This document shows, piece after piece, positions 7,599-17,387 of a stretch of DNA of 64,000 bases. The stretch spans positions 62,142-126,141 of the forward strand of contig DPJA01000036.1 of assembly GCA_003543235.1 (NCBI GenBank), given 5' to 3'. Each line of letters opens with the position of its first letter. Within the stretch, counting starts at the first letter, position 1. Under the pieces are notes generated by a model. The model did no database searches, was not told where the DNA came from, and saw only the letters and a list, made by a program, of their open reading frames with translations. The stretch is from Lachnospiraceae bacterium (GTDB lineage Bacteria > Bacillota > Clostridia > Lachnospirales > Anaerotignaceae). A program made the position numbers and the translations under genes.

Positions 7599-7675
7599 GA
7601 ATTTCCCTCCCTTCGGTTGTTGAATATCCTTGTTGCAAGGGTTTAGAAAAAATATCCCATGCCACATACTATAGA

Positions 7676-7704
7676 ATTATACACAATATTCAATCTGTAG
7701 TCAA
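7676..7704 (-). promoter_or_regulatory. Sigma-A promoter of rpsU-yqeY
   Basis: On the minus strand TTGACT (7704-7699), a 17-nt spacer and TATAAT (7681-7676). The start codon is about 78 nt further on. Confidence 0.8.
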
Positions 7705-7749
7705 CTAAATTTACAATTTATTTGCAGTTTATTTGACCTAATTTATATT

Positions 7750-9969
7750 TTAATCATTTTTCTTGAAAATCGGTTTAAATACAGCAAATCCTAAAGGTGG
7801 AACCGTTATTTCAATGCTGTTTTGGCAACGATTACACGCCATATGTCTGTTTATTATTGTTTCGCTATTAACTCGCCCTGTGCCTCCATATTTAACATCG
7901 TCGCTATTAAACACTTCTTCATAGTCAACCTCTTCAGGCACACCCATTAAATAGCTTTCATAAGGTGTTGGCGTAAAGTTGCAAACCACCGCCAACTGCT
8001 GCTCACGTTTTTTACCTCGCCTTGTGAACGAAACAATGCTTCTTTCCTTATCATCACATTCTATCCATTCAAAGCCCTGTGGGTCAAAATCCATCTCCCA
8101 TAATGCTGGCTGGCTTGTGTAAAAATGGTTCAAATCCTTAACATAATTATGAAGATTTTTGTAGTCATCGAACTCCAAAAGATGCCAGTCCAAACTGTTT
8201 GCCTCGTTCCATTCTGAAAACTGACCTATTTCATCGCCCATAAACAATAGCTTTTTGCCTGGATGACCATACATAAAGCCATAAGCCACTTTAAGATTAG
8301 CAACTTTCTGCCACATATCTCCTGGAACTTTATTAATCATGGCACCTTTCATATGCACAACCTCATCATGGCTTAACACCAAAACATAGTTTTCGCTATA
8401 GTTATACATAATGCTGAAAGTGATATAATTGTGGTGATATTTTCTATGAACTGTATCTTTTTTAATATAACTTAAAAAGTCGTTCATCCAACCCATGTTC
8501 CATTTAAGACTAAAGCCAAGTCCATTATCATTAGCACTGCGTGTAACACCTTCCCAACTTGTTGATTCCTCTGCAATCATCATAACACCATTATAACTTC
8601 CGCTTATAACAGAGTTCATGTGCTTAATAAATTCAACCGCCTCAAGGTTTTCACGTCCGCCATATTCGTTAGGCAGCCACTCACCGTCATCACGACAAAA
8701 ATCCAAATAAAGCATACTGGATACCGCATCAACTCGCAAGCCATCAATATGATACTCGTTTATCCAAAAAATTGCATTGGCAATAAGAAAATTTTTAACC
8801 TCATTGCGTCCATAGTTGTATATATACGTGCCCCATTCCAAATGCTCACCACGACGTGGGTCTGCGTGTTCATAAAGTGCAGTTCCGTCAAAGCGGGCAA
8901 GGCCATGGGCATCCCTTGGAAAATGTGCAGGAACCCAATCCATAATTACTCCAATGTTGTTTTGGTGAAAAGTATCTATAAGTTCCATAAGTTCTTTAGG
9001 CGTGCCAAAACGGCTGGTTGGTGCATAATATCCTGTAGTTTGATAACCCCAACTACCATCAAAAGGGAACTCCATTAGTGGCAAAAACTCCACATGAGTA
9101 TATCCCATTTCCTTAACATATTTAACCAACTTGTCCGCCGCTTCTTTATAAGTAATAAAGCGATTGCCTTCCTCTGGCACACGAATCCAGCTGCCTAAAT
9201 GCACCTCATAAATATTCATTGCCACGTTGTATCTATCGGTGGTTTCACGCTGTTTTATCCACTTGCTATCTTTCCATTTATATCCTTCAATATCATACAC
9301 AATAGAGGCAGTTGCAGGTCTTACTTCAGCAAAATTACCATATGGGTCGGCTTTATTCACAATGCCACCATCTTGTGCCTTAACTTGATATTTATAAACA
9401 TCAAACTCTTTAATTCCTGGTATAAAAAGTTCCCAAATTCCACTTTCGCCAAGCAGTCGCATCATGTTGCGTCGCCCGTCCCAATTATTAAAATCGCCAA
9501 CAACGCTTATGCTTTTTGCATTAGGTGCCCATACTGCAAAAGACACACCATCTGTACCATTAATTTGTTTAGGATGTGCACCAAGCTTTTCATATATGCG
9601 GTAGTGATTGCCTGCACCAAAAAGATACCTGTCATACTCGGTTACTGTCGGTTCAAAAGTATATTGGTCGGCAGTTTCCCATATGTTGCCGTCGCCAAAA
9701 TCCACCTCAAGTGTATAGGCGAAATATTTAACACGCCGAGGAATAATACTCTCAAAAAAGCCATCGTCATGCACCTTTTTTAGGCTAAATTTTTTACCAC
9801 TTTTTTGGTCTATAACATTAATAGAATGAGCATCAGGTATAAGCTGCCTTACAACTACGCATCTTTTATCCCCAATAACTACTTCGTGCATACCCATAAC
9901 GCTGTGTGGGTCGCCGTATTCCGTTTTAATAAGTTTCGTAATTTCATTTACACTAAGTGAGCTGTTCAA
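7750..9969 (-). CDS. glgB: 1,4-alpha-glucan branching enzyme
   Basis: 739 aa. The order is an N-terminal branching-enzyme module, a CBM48 domain (FAVWAPNAKSISVVGDFNNW), the GH13 barrel and a C-terminal beta domain. Catalytic motifs seen: GLRVDAVSSML (nucleophile Asp), IAEESTSWEGV (acid/base Glu) and VLSHDEVVHMKG (transition-state Asp). It makes alpha-1,6 branches in glycogen. The start is a TTG with SD aaagggtgat. No other glg genes are adjacent, so the gene stands alone here. Likely monocistronic and cytoplasmic. Confidence 0.96.
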   Translation of the reverse strand: MNSSLSVNEITKLIKTEYGDPHSVMGMHEVVIGDKRCVVVRQLIPDAHSINVIDQKSGKKFSLKKVHDDGFFESIIPRRVKYFAYTLEVDFGDGNIWETADQYTFEPTVTEYDRYLFGAGNHYRIYEKLGAHPKQINGTDGVSFAVWAPNAKSISVVGDFNNWDGRRNMMRLLGESGIWELFIPGIKEFDVYKYQVKAQDGGIVNKADPYGNFAEVRPATASIVYDIEGYKWKDSKWIKQRETTDRYNVAMNIYEVHLGSWIRVPEEGNRFITYKEAADKLVKYVKEMGYTHVEFLPLMEFPFDGSWGYQTTGYYAPTSRFGTPKELMELIDTFHQNNIGVIMDWVPAHFPRDAHGLARFDGTALYEHADPRRGEHLEWGTYIYNYGRNEVKNFLIANAIFWINEYHIDGLRVDAVSSMLYLDFCRDDGEWLPNEYGGRENLEAVEFIKHMNSVISGSYNGVMMIAEESTSWEGVTRSANDNGLGFSLKWNMGWMNDFLSYIKKDTVHRKYHHNYITFSIMYNYSENYVLVLSHDEVVHMKGAMINKVPGDMWQKVANLKVAYGFMYGHPGKKLLFMGDEIGQFSEWNEANSLDWHLLEFDDYKNLHNYVKDLNHFYTSQPALWEMDFDPQGFEWIECDDKERSIVSFTRRGKKREQQLAVVCNFTPTPYESYLMGVPEEVDYEEVFNSDDVKYGGTGRVNSETIINRHMACNRCQNSIEITVPPLGFAVFKPIFKKND

Positions 9970-10013
9970 TAAACATCACCCTTTCGGCTCGTTTTAAATA
10001 AAGTTACTTTTCC

Positions 10014-11294
10014 TTACTTACACTGTGCGAATGCCTGTTCAAAATCAGCAATAATGTCATCTGCATTTTCAATTCCCACTGAAAATCTTATCATATCTGG
10101 TGACACACCACATGAATTAAGTTCCTCATCACTAAGCTGTCTATGAGTTGTGCTTGCAGGCTGAAGCACACAGCTTCTAACATCGGCTACGTGTGTAACG
10201 AGGGCAACCAGCTGAAGAGCATTAATAAACTTACGTCCAGCATCACGTCCACCTTTAACGCCAAATGTAAGAACTCCGCTTGCACCCTTTGGCAAATATT
10301 TCTTTGCCAGTTCATAATATTTGTCATCTTCAAGCCCTGGGTATTTAACCCATGAACACATTTCGTGGTTTTTAAGATACTTTGCCATTTTAAGTGCATT
10401 TTCAGAATGTCTTTCCATTCTTAAATGCAGTGTTTCACTACCCAAGTTCATCATATATGAATTAAAAGGAGAAGCTGTCATACCCATGTTTCGCATAAGC
10501 TGTACCCTTGCTTTAACAATATATCCTGAAGGAGAAAATTGCCTTGTATAGCTAACACCATGATAGCTTTCGTCAGGCTCTACAAGACCTGAAAACTTTC
10601 CATTATCCCAGTTATAGTTACCACCATCAATAATAATTCCACCCAAAACCGAAGCGTGTCCATCAATATATTTGCTTGTAGAATGAATAACTATGTTAGC
10701 ACCCAATGTCAATGGTTTGCACAATGCTGGTGTGGCAAAAGTGTTATCTACAATAAATGGTACGTCCAAAGCCTTTGCCACTTTTGAAAATTTATCAAAA
10801 TCAATTACATTAACAAGAGGATTACCAATTGTTTCACCAAAAATAGCCTTTGTATTAGGCTTGCCAAGTGCAATAATTTCCTCTGCACTAAGCTCTGGGT
10901 CAAAAATAATTACATCTATGCCAAGGTTTTTAAATGTTGTTGTAAACAAAGTAAAGCTTCCGCCATAAATGGTGCTTGAAGCAAGTATTCCATCACCAGC
11001 CTGTGCAATGTTAAGCACTGCCAAAACCGTTGCGGACATTCCAGATGAAGTTGCTAAAGCCCCAACGCCGCCCTCCATAAGTGCCATCTTCTTCTCAAAA
11101 GCATCTGTTGTAGGGTTTGAAAGCCTTGTGTACATATGTGACTCCTGTTCAAGGTCGAACACCTTAGCAAGCTCTTCACACGTATCATATCTGTATGTTG
11201 TGCTTTGTGTAAGGGGAAGCACTCTTGGCTCTGCATTTTTTGGCCAATATTCACCTTGCACCGCTTGAGTTTCTATACTCCAATTTCCTTTCAT
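10014..11294 (-). CDS. O-acetylhomoserine aminocarboxypropyltransferase / sulfhydrylase
   Basis: 426 aa PLP enzyme of the Cys/Met metabolism (fold type I) family. It opens GNWSIETQAVQGEYWPKNAE. The PLP lysine lies in VIHSTSKYIDGHASVLGG. Length and the YTRLSNPTTDAFEKKMA region favour O-acetylhomoserine sulfhydrylase (MetY type) over cystathionine gamma-synthase, which is nearer 380-400 aa. It would incorporate sulfide into O-acetylhomoserine to give homocysteine, feeding the methionine synthase operon at 34.7-39.6 kb. ATG with SD aaggagga. No SAM riboswitch is visible in the 148-bp upstream gap. Confidence 0.9.
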   Translation of the reverse strand: MKGNWSIETQAVQGEYWPKNAEPRVLPLTQSTTYRYDTCEELAKVFDLEQESHMYTRLSNPTTDAFEKKMALMEGGVGALATSSGMSATVLAVLNIAQAGDGILASSTIYGGSFTLFTTTFKNLGIDVIIFDPELSAEEIIALGKPNTKAIFGETIGNPLVNVIDFDKFSKVAKALDVPFIVDNTFATPALCKPLTLGANIVIHSTSKYIDGHASVLGGIIIDGGNYNWDNGKFSGLVEPDESYHGVSYTRQFSPSGYIVKARVQLMRNMGMTASPFNSYMMNLGSETLHLRMERHSENALKMAKYLKNHEMCSWVKYPGLEDDKYYELAKKYLPKGASGVLTFGVKGGRDAGRKFINALQLVALVTHVADVRSCVLQPASTTHRQLSDEELNSCGVSPDMIRFSVGIENADDIIADFEQAFAQCK

Positions 11295-11442
11295 ATTCTA
11301 AATCCTCCTTAGTTATGATGGTTAAACTCATTCAAAATATATTATACTTCAAGCCATCTCTTTTTTCCAGTAATTTATTGCATAGACATATATATAATGG
11401 TAATCTATATAAATAGGAAAAACTATATCAGGAGGTATACTT

Positions 11443-13206
11443 ATGAACGATACAACTTGGAACCTTGATACACTGTACTCTTCATTCTCATCGGAAAAAT
11501 TTAAAAACGACCAAACTACTGCAAAAAATTACATTAGCGAAATTAATGCTTGGTCAAAAACAAACCTCACAAATAATTTAAACGTAATTGAGAAAACCGA
11601 ATATTATATAAACTTTATGAATAGTTTTGGTCAAATTTTCTCACTTCTTACAGAATATTGCCAGCTTACCCTAAGCACTGATGCCGAAAACGAAACAGCG
11701 TTAAAAATCCTTGAAAGCCTTGAGGAACTTGAAACAGAAATAACTCCGTCACAAATTGCGTTTGAACAATGGTTTGCGGCACAGGCTGATGTGGAAAATA
11801 TAATAACCTCTTCACCTCTCCTTGTTGAGCATAGCTTTTATTTAAACCAAATATTAACCAATAGCAAATATCTGTTAAGCCAAAAAGAAGAAATAATCAT
11901 TGCTAAAATGCGTAACACTGGCTCACTTTCTTGGATGAAGCTTTGGGACATTTTGTCCTCTACCACTTCTGCTTCAGTTAACAATAACAGTTATCCCCTT
12001 CCAGCAGTCCGCAACATGGCATATAGCCCTGACGCTGCTGTAAGAAAAGCTGCCTATGAGGCTGAGCTTAAAGCTTTGAAATCTATTTCTGCTTCATCTG
12101 CTGCTGCGTTAAACGGCATAAAGGGTGAGGTTATAACCAACTGCAAACTGCGTGGATATTCCTCTCCTCTCGATATGACTCTCTTAGATTCTCGTCTGGA
12201 CAAACCTGTGCTTGAGGCAATGATAAGTGCAATGAAAGACTATCAACCTGTTTTCAGAAAGTATTTCCAAAAAAAGGCTGAAATATTAGGTCACAAAAAT
12301 GGTCTTCCCTTTTACGATATTTTTGCACCTATAGGCACTGTAGATATGCAATTTAGTTATGAGGAAGCAAAGGGCTTTATAATAGAAAACTTTTCACTTT
12401 TTAGCAAAGAACTAGGGGATTATGCGAAACACGCTTTTGATAACAGATGGATTGACATATATCCTAAAGCTGGTAAGCGTGGCGGTGCATTTTGCTCTAA
12501 CCTTCATTCAATTAAGGAAAGCCGAATATTGACTAATTTTAGTGGAAGCTTTAACGATGTAATAACCCTTGCTCACGAACTTGGTCATGGCTACCATGGT
12601 GCGTGTCTGGACAATGAAACATATTTAAATAGTGACTATCCTATGCCTATAGCCGAAACAGCTTCCACCTTTTGTGAAACATTGGTTAAAAATGCTGCTT
12701 TAAAAAAAGCAACACCTGAGCAGCAGTCATTAATTTTAGAAAACGATATTTCTGACTCTGCACAGATAGTGGTTGATATTTTAAGCCGCTTTTTGTTTGA
12801 AGATGCCGTATTTGAAGAACGTAAAAATGGCTCCTTATCCGAAAAAGCGTTATGTTCTCTTATGCTAGATGCACAGAAAAAAACTTATGGCAATGGATTA
12901 GATGAAAACTTTATGCACCCTTATATGTGGGTTGTTAAGCCCCACTACTACGATGTGGATTACAATTATTATAACTTCCCTTATGCCTTTGGTCTGTTAT
13001 TTGCAAAGGGCTTGTACAGCATTTACCTTGAAAAAGGCACTGCTTTCTCTCAAAATTATGTTAACCTTTTAAGCTGGACTGGCAAATCAAATTTAAAGGA
13101 CCTTGCACTTATGGTTGACATAGATATAACAGACCCTAAGTTTTGGCATTCTTCACTAAACCTGATAAAAACCGATATAGAAAAATATATTAATTCAAAA
13201 ATATAA
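11443..13206 (+). CDS. pepF: Oligoendopeptidase F (M3 family zinc metallopeptidase)
   Basis: 587 aa. The zinc motif HEXXH occurs in LAHELGHGYHGACLDN, and the downstream metal ligand Glu lies in PMPIAETASTFCE. The N-terminal helical domain and the C-terminal YNFPYAFGLLFAKGLY segment are standard for the M3B/PepF group. A cytoplasmic enzyme that cuts short peptides. The SD aggaggt is 7 nt before ATG. Divergent from the sulfhydrylase; a bidirectional terminator follows. Confidence 0.93.
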   Translation: MNDTTWNLDTLYSSFSSEKFKNDQTTAKNYISEINAWSKTNLTNNLNVIEKTEYYINFMNSFGQIFSLLTEYCQLTLSTDAENETALKILESLEELETEITPSQIAFEQWFAAQADVENIITSSPLLVEHSFYLNQILTNSKYLLSQKEEIIIAKMRNTGSLSWMKLWDILSSTTSASVNNNSYPLPAVRNMAYSPDAAVRKAAYEAELKALKSISASSAAALNGIKGEVITNCKLRGYSSPLDMTLLDSRLDKPVLEAMISAMKDYQPVFRKYFQKKAEILGHKNGLPFYDIFAPIGTVDMQFSYEEAKGFIIENFSLFSKELGDYAKHAFDNRWIDIYPKAGKRGGAFCSNLHSIKESRILTNFSGSFNDVITLAHELGHGYHGACLDNETYLNSDYPMPIAETASTFCETLVKNAALKKATPEQQSLILENDISDSAQIVVDILSRFLFEDAVFEERKNGSLSEKALCSLMLDAQKKTYGNGLDENFMHPYMWVVKPHYYDVDYNYYNFPYAFGLLFAKGLYSIYLEKGTAFSQNYVNLLSWTGKSNLKDLALMVDIDITDPKFWHSSLNLIKTDIEKYINSKI

Positions 13207-13242
13207 CGGCATTTTTCAATAAATTAATATAATTTCTTCATT

Positions 13243-13282
13243 AAAATGTAGCTGTCACTTATATGTGAGCAGCTACATTTTT
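13243..13282. terminator. Bidirectional terminator between pepF and the subtilisin gene
   Basis: 12-bp stem (13243-13254 / 13270-13281) with an inner CAC/GTG pairing and A/T-rich flanks on both sides, between convergent genes. Confidence 0.85.
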
Positions 13283-13308
13283 AAGCGGCTTAAGCCATTT
13301 AAAGTCCT

Positions 13309-15000
13309 TTATAATTCACGCATAAAATAAAATGTTCTAATTAAGTTCAACGCACCATACCCCCATTTGTAATTAGGATATTCCATTGTTTCAGTGCGAT
13401 TGCAGCCTCTAATTAAATAAGCTTTTATTAAAGGTGTGCAAAACCCTAAATCGTGATTTTCTATAATTCCCCACTGAAGAAGTAATGCACACGCACCAGC
13501 TGTTATGGCAGCTGCAGGGCTTGTGCCATCCATAAATCCATATCCTGTAGGATAAAAGCCACCCACTTGATAACCTGGAGCTACTAAATCAGGCATATTG
13601 GGAGCTAGTCTACTAGGACCCCAAGAAGAATTTGCATAGAGGCTATTACGAATGCTATTGTAAGCACCGCAGTGTATAGGCCCCTGACCTGTACTAGGAT
13701 ATGTCATTGTGCCATATGGGTCTGATGACGAAAATTCAACGCTAGGTGCAACAAAACCTGTTGTTGGCAACCATGCTTGAATTGAGCCATCTATGATTAT
13801 GTCACCATAAGCAGTAATGGTCCATATACCTGGAGAAGCATCTAATATTCTGACTATAGTAACTTGATCCCCACTGCCTTCAAGGGGATAATAATATGAA
13901 ACAGTGATTACAGCAGGCTCAAGTACAAGCTTAGATGTGGTAGTTGATGAGGCTTTGGCTTGCACCCTTCCTACAAGTTCCCCTGAAGGAGAACGTACTG
14001 ACACTGAAATTTTATCACTAATTAGATTTGTAATAACAATAAATATGTCACCTGCATTATCTCCTACCTTTATATCAATATTTTCAGGTGTATTATCTTT
14101 AGAAAATCTAGCAGAATAGTGATGTTTTGATGCACTCTCATTGCCTATTGAGGTACATATACATATTCCAGGTATATTTGCCATAAAAAACAAACATTCT
14201 TCAAGAGGACTGAAACCATCATGACTATCATAACTTGAGCTAAGTCCAAGGCAAACAACTGCTGGACGATGAAGTTCTACTGCTTTTTCCAAAATATACT
14301 TCAATCCAAACATAACCGAGGCACCACCAAAAGCATTTTCCTGCTCCGGTGGAACACAAAACCTATCAAGATAAAAAGGATAAGCTTTTTTCAGTTTTAC
14401 CATTATTATTTCAGAGTCAGGTGCAGCCCCTACAAATGTTTCCGTTGAACGTCCTGCTGCTACTGAGGCTAAAAATGTACCATGACCTGCATTGTCCTTA
14501 TGTGGAACAATGTCATAAGGCGTGTCAGAAGCTAAGGCAGCATTAATTTGTTCATTTGTATATTCTGTACCTATAGGAAAACCCTCCGGCGAATTTCCAG
14601 GGATACTTTGGTCATATATATATTTAATTTTACTCGTTCCGTCTTCATACTGAAAAACCTTTTGTGTATAATCAATTCCAGTATCTATAAATCCAATAAG
14701 CACATCTCTACCCGTAAGATTAAGGTAAGGTTGCTGCTGAACCTGCATTATTCCAGCGGCCTCCAGACTTTGCTGGTCTGAAAGTCCTAAAACAGTTGGA
14801 ACACTATTTATAAAGTCACTCCCCATATAGTTACTCATTTCTATATAGTCAGCCACTTTTGCATAGCATATTATATATACATCAAAAACAGTGTTCGTAG
14901 TAATAATGCCTGGATGATTTAGTATATACCGTTCATAATATGAGCCTTTTCTTATAACAAAATCTACAATATCAGGTGAATATAGTATATCATCATTCAT
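13309..15000 (-). CDS. Subtilisin-like serine protease, Csp (germination protease) type
   Basis: 563 aa S8 peptidase with an intact catalytic triad: Asp106 (IGFIDTGID), His173 (NAGHGTFLASV) and Ser494 (DGTSPAAAITAG). There is no signal peptide. About residues 300-415 form an insertion with beta-strand character between His and Ser, as the jellyroll domain of clostridial Csp proteases does. Length and layout fit CspB, which in Clostridium activates the cortex hydrolase SleC during germination. The Csp group has many paralogues, so a role in germination is inferred. SD aggaggttc before ATG. Confidence 0.85.
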   Translation of the reverse strand: MNDDILYSPDIVDFVIRKGSYYERYILNHPGIITTNTVFDVYIICYAKVADYIEMSNYMGSDFINSVPTVLGLSDQQSLEAAGIMQVQQQPYLNLTGRDVLIGFIDTGIDYTQKVFQYEDGTSKIKYIYDQSIPGNSPEGFPIGTEYTNEQINAALASDTPYDIVPHKDNAGHGTFLASVAAGRSTETFVGAAPDSEIIMVKLKKAYPFYLDRFCVPPEQENAFGGASVMFGLKYILEKAVELHRPAVVCLGLSSSYDSHDGFSPLEECLFFMANIPGICICTSIGNESASKHHYSARFSKDNTPENIDIKVGDNAGDIFIVITNLISDKISVSVRSPSGELVGRVQAKASSTTTSKLVLEPAVITVSYYYPLEGSGDQVTIVRILDASPGIWTITAYGDIIIDGSIQAWLPTTGFVAPSVEFSSSDPYGTMTYPSTGQGPIHCGAYNSIRNSLYANSSWGPSRLAPNMPDLVAPGYQVGGFYPTGYGFMDGTSPAAAITAGACALLLQWGIIENHDLGFCTPLIKAYLIRGCNRTETMEYPNYKWGYGALNLIRTFYFMREL

Positions 15001-15208
15001 GAAAATGAACCTCCTGTTTGAATATATTCAAAGTAAAGCATATACATAATTATACTAGAAATATGAGTAGAATATGACGACAACAAAAACAGGTTTAGAA
15101 TCACAAGGCATATAAAGTACTTTTACGTCATAATTACCATTAAAATTTATAATTTCTTCAAAATAAGATAAAAGTTTACAAATAATAATAAAATTTTCAA
15201 AAAATTTC
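15001..15208. other. Intergenic region between the subtilisin gene and the amt promoter
   Basis: About 200 bp of AT-rich DNA that must hold the leftward promoter of the protease. TATAAT-like sequences occur near 15045-15053, but no promoter is good enough to call. No coding frame with a start and an SD is evident. Confidence 0.4.
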
Positions 15209-15237
15209 TTGAAACTTTGTGAGTTATGTGTTAGTAT
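15209..15237 (+). promoter_or_regulatory. Sigma-A promoter of amt
   Basis: TTGAAA (15209-15214), a 17-nt spacer, TAGTAT (15232-15237). The expected start is near 15244, so the leader begins almost directly with the terminator hairpin. Confidence 0.65.
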
Positions 15238-15250
15238 GTCACTCGTGGGC

Positions 15251-15287
15251 AAGGGTGTTCAGATGAGGAATCTGTACGCCCTTTTTT
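15251..15287 (+). terminator. Leader terminator (attenuator) upstream of amt
   Basis: The arms 15251-15264 and 15270-15283 pair over 14 positions with a single mismatch around a GAGGA loop and end in six T. The hairpin lies between the amt promoter and its start codon, so readthrough must be controlled for the gene to be expressed. Confidence 0.8.
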
Positions 15288-15323
15288 ATTTAAAAAAATT
15301 AAAAAACGAAAGGAACGGTTTAA

Positions 15324-16565
15324 ATGAACTCAGGAGATACTGCTTTTATGTTAATTGCTTCAGCTATGGTGTTGTTCATGACACCAGGATTAGCCTTCTT
15401 TTATGGAGGACTGGAAAGAAGAAAAAATGTTTTAAACACTATGATGTCTTCATTTTTTATAATGGGGCTTTCAGCAGCAATGTGGGTGATGATTGGATAT
15501 TCATTAAGTTTTTCTGGCAATGTAGGCGGAGTTATTGGAAATTTAAGGCATTTTGCTCTAAACGGAATTGGAAAAGAGCCTGGTATATATTCAGATAATA
15601 TTCCAGGATTGGTATTTGTATCTTTTCAAATGATGTTTGCAATTATTACACCTGCACTTATTACTGGTTCTGTTGCAGGAAGAATGAAATTTAAGGCTTT
15701 ATTTATTTTTATTGCTTTATGGTCTTTAATCGTATATTATCCGATGGCACATATGGTTTGGGGAAAAGGCGGATTTTTAGGTGAGATTTTAGGTTCTGTT
15801 GATTTTGCTGGAGGAAATGTAGTTCACATAAGTTCTGGTGTTAGTGGATTAGTATTATCCATCATATTAGGCAAAAGAAAAGGATATAACAAAGAATTAT
15901 GTTGGACACATAACATACCATTTGTACTTTTAGGTGCATCAATATTATGGTTTGGCTGGTTTGGCTTTAATGCTGGCAGTGCACTGGCTGCAGACGGTTT
16001 AGCTGCTTATGCGTTTATGACAACAAATACTTCGGCAGCATTTGGTATGTTGTCTTGGATTGTAATTGAAACTATTGAAGATGGAAAGCCTACAATTGTT
16101 GGGGCTTGTACTGGAGCAGTTTTAGGTTTGGTAGCCATTACTCCAGGTGCAGGTTTTGTACCACTTTGGGCATCCATAATTATTGGTATTGTTGTTAGTC
16201 CAATTTGTCGCTTTACAATGTCAAAAGTTAAACACCATTTTGGTTATGATGATGCTTTGGATGCTTTTGGATGTCATGGAGTAGGCGGAATTTGGGGCGG
16301 AATTGCTACTGGTATTTTTGCTAACCAATCTATGAATAGCTCAATAAGATGGAACGGTTTGATTTATGGTGATTTTCATTTGTTTTTAGCACAAGTAATT
16401 AGTATAGTAATTACCATTGTAGTGGCTCTGGTTGGTACTATTATCTGTGCTTATATTGTAAAATTGTTTACACAGCTTCGTGTAAGCGATGAAGATGAAA
16501 CAGTTGGTCTTGATGAATCTCAGCACGGAGAAAATGCTTATCCATCATTTGATTTCTTAGATTAA
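15324..16565 (+). CDS. amt: Ammonium transporter, Amt family
   Basis: 413 aa with about 11 membrane helices. It opens with SGDTAFMLIASAMVLFMTPG, the Amt/Rh start. Conserved pieces include FFYGGLERRKNVLN and HVSGVSGL-type segments (VVHISSGVSGLVL), and FGWFGFNAGSA. The pore His pair is expected in these regions and in DAFGCHGVGGIWG. It moves ammonium across the cytoplasmic membrane, usually under nitrogen limitation. No PII (glnB/glnK) gene follows, unlike many bacteria. The leader terminator at 15251-15287 suggests control by antitermination. Confidence 0.94.
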   Translation: MNSGDTAFMLIASAMVLFMTPGLAFFYGGLERRKNVLNTMMSSFFIMGLSAAMWVMIGYSLSFSGNVGGVIGNLRHFALNGIGKEPGIYSDNIPGLVFVSFQMMFAIITPALITGSVAGRMKFKALFIFIALWSLIVYYPMAHMVWGKGGFLGEILGSVDFAGGNVVHISSGVSGLVLSIILGKRKGYNKELCWTHNIPFVLLGASILWFGWFGFNAGSALAADGLAAYAFMTTNTSAAFGMLSWIVIETIEDGKPTIVGACTGAVLGLVAITPGAGFVPLWASIIIGIVVSPICRFTMSKVKHHFGYDDALDAFGCHGVGGIWGGIATGIFANQSMNSSIRWNGLIYGDFHLFLAQVISIVITIVVALVGTIICAYIVKLFTQLRVSDEDETVGLDESQHGENAYPSFDFLD

Positions 16566-16583
16566 TTTTATTTATTTATCTTT

Positions 16584-16617
16584 AATGCTTATGTGTTCAT
16601 GTGGATACATAAGCATT
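16584..16617. terminator. Hairpin between amt and the DUF1275 gene
   Basis: 11-bp perfect stem (16584-16594 / 16607-16617) with a 12-nt loop, between convergent genes. It has no clean T run on either side, so termination efficiency is uncertain. Confidence 0.6.
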
Positions 16618-16637
16618 ATGTATAATTAGGATTGTAC

Positions 16638-17297
16638 TTATGGTTCCTCTATAAATATCAGTACAAAAACAACTGCCAGCACTGCACAAGGAAAAAATAT
16701 GGTTTTGTTTTCAAAAACATTAATAAGCAACACGCCAATGACTGCCCCCAGCATAAAAAAACCGATAACGCCATAGTATCTCAAACTCTTTTGCAAATCA
16801 CTTTTATTTTTTGAAGTTTTATACTCATATAAACTTTCTGTTGCACTTCTCAAATTTCCTGTACACATAGTTGTGGCATAGGCATTTCCGTATATTTTTT
16901 TAAAACTCTGCACTTGCAGTGAACAAACAAATGATACAAGAATATTTGCTAGCATATTATTGTTTTTTGGAATGAAAGCAATAACCGCCAAAACAATAGT
17001 TTCAAAAGCAATAACTATTTGCCTCCAATGTATTTTATTATTATCTTTATATTTCCTTCTGATATATTCTGCCACAACTATACCCAAAAAAAATGATATA
17101 ACTGGAATAAGATAATAAAAGCAATCTTCATAATCACCCTCTGCTATTTTAATTCCAAAAATAACAAGGTTTCCTGTTTGGGCATTTGCAAAAACACCGC
17201 CTCTGCATATATATGTGTATACATCTAAAAAGCCACCAACCATTGCTAACATTGCACCAATCAAAAGCGTTTCTGTAATTTTTTTACATCGTTTCAC
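16638..17297 (-). CDS. YoaK/DUF1275 family membrane protein
   Basis: About 219 aa, with six probable membrane helices. It matches the DUF1275 (YoaK) family: an early MVGGFLDVYTYICRGGVFAN segment followed by AQTGNLVIFG is the family signature. A longer frame begins at 17315, but a GTG at 17297 is preceded by SD gggagg at good spacing, and the longer ATG would sit on top of that SD. Function unknown; the family is often listed as a putative transporter. Confidence 0.82.
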   Translation of the reverse strand: MKRCKKITETLLIGAMLAMVGGFLDVYTYICRGGVFANAQTGNLVIFGIKIAEGDYEDCFYYLIPVISFFLGIVVAEYIRRKYKDNNKIHWRQIVIAFETIVLAVIAFIPKNNNMLANILVSFVCSLQVQSFKKIYGNAYATTMCTGNLRSATESLYEYKTSKNKSDLQKSLRYYGVIGFFMLGAVIGVLLINVFENKTIFFPCAVLAVVFVLIFIEEP

Positions 17298-17387
17298 GTA
17301 AACCTCCCATTGCATTATAGCTAAAAACCTAGGCTAATTAATAAACAAAAACACCCTTCAGATATAATTAAAATTCTTATCTCTCAA

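Noticed and set aside
11295..11442. SAM (S-box) riboswitch for the sulfhydrylase
   Set aside because: The gap is too short and lacks S-box core motifs.
15240..15290. ANTAR-target or riboswitch leader at amt
   Set aside because: ANTAR targets need two hairpins with six-base loops bearing A1 and G4; only one hairpin with a GAGGA loop is present. No known riboswitch core is recognisable.
15209..15598. 129-codon frame overlapping the amt start, including an ATG in the terminator loop (ATGAGGAATCTG)
   Set aside because: It overlaps the Amt frame by more than 270 nt and its composition is not protein-like. The ATG has at best a weak SD, so a leader peptide is not supported.
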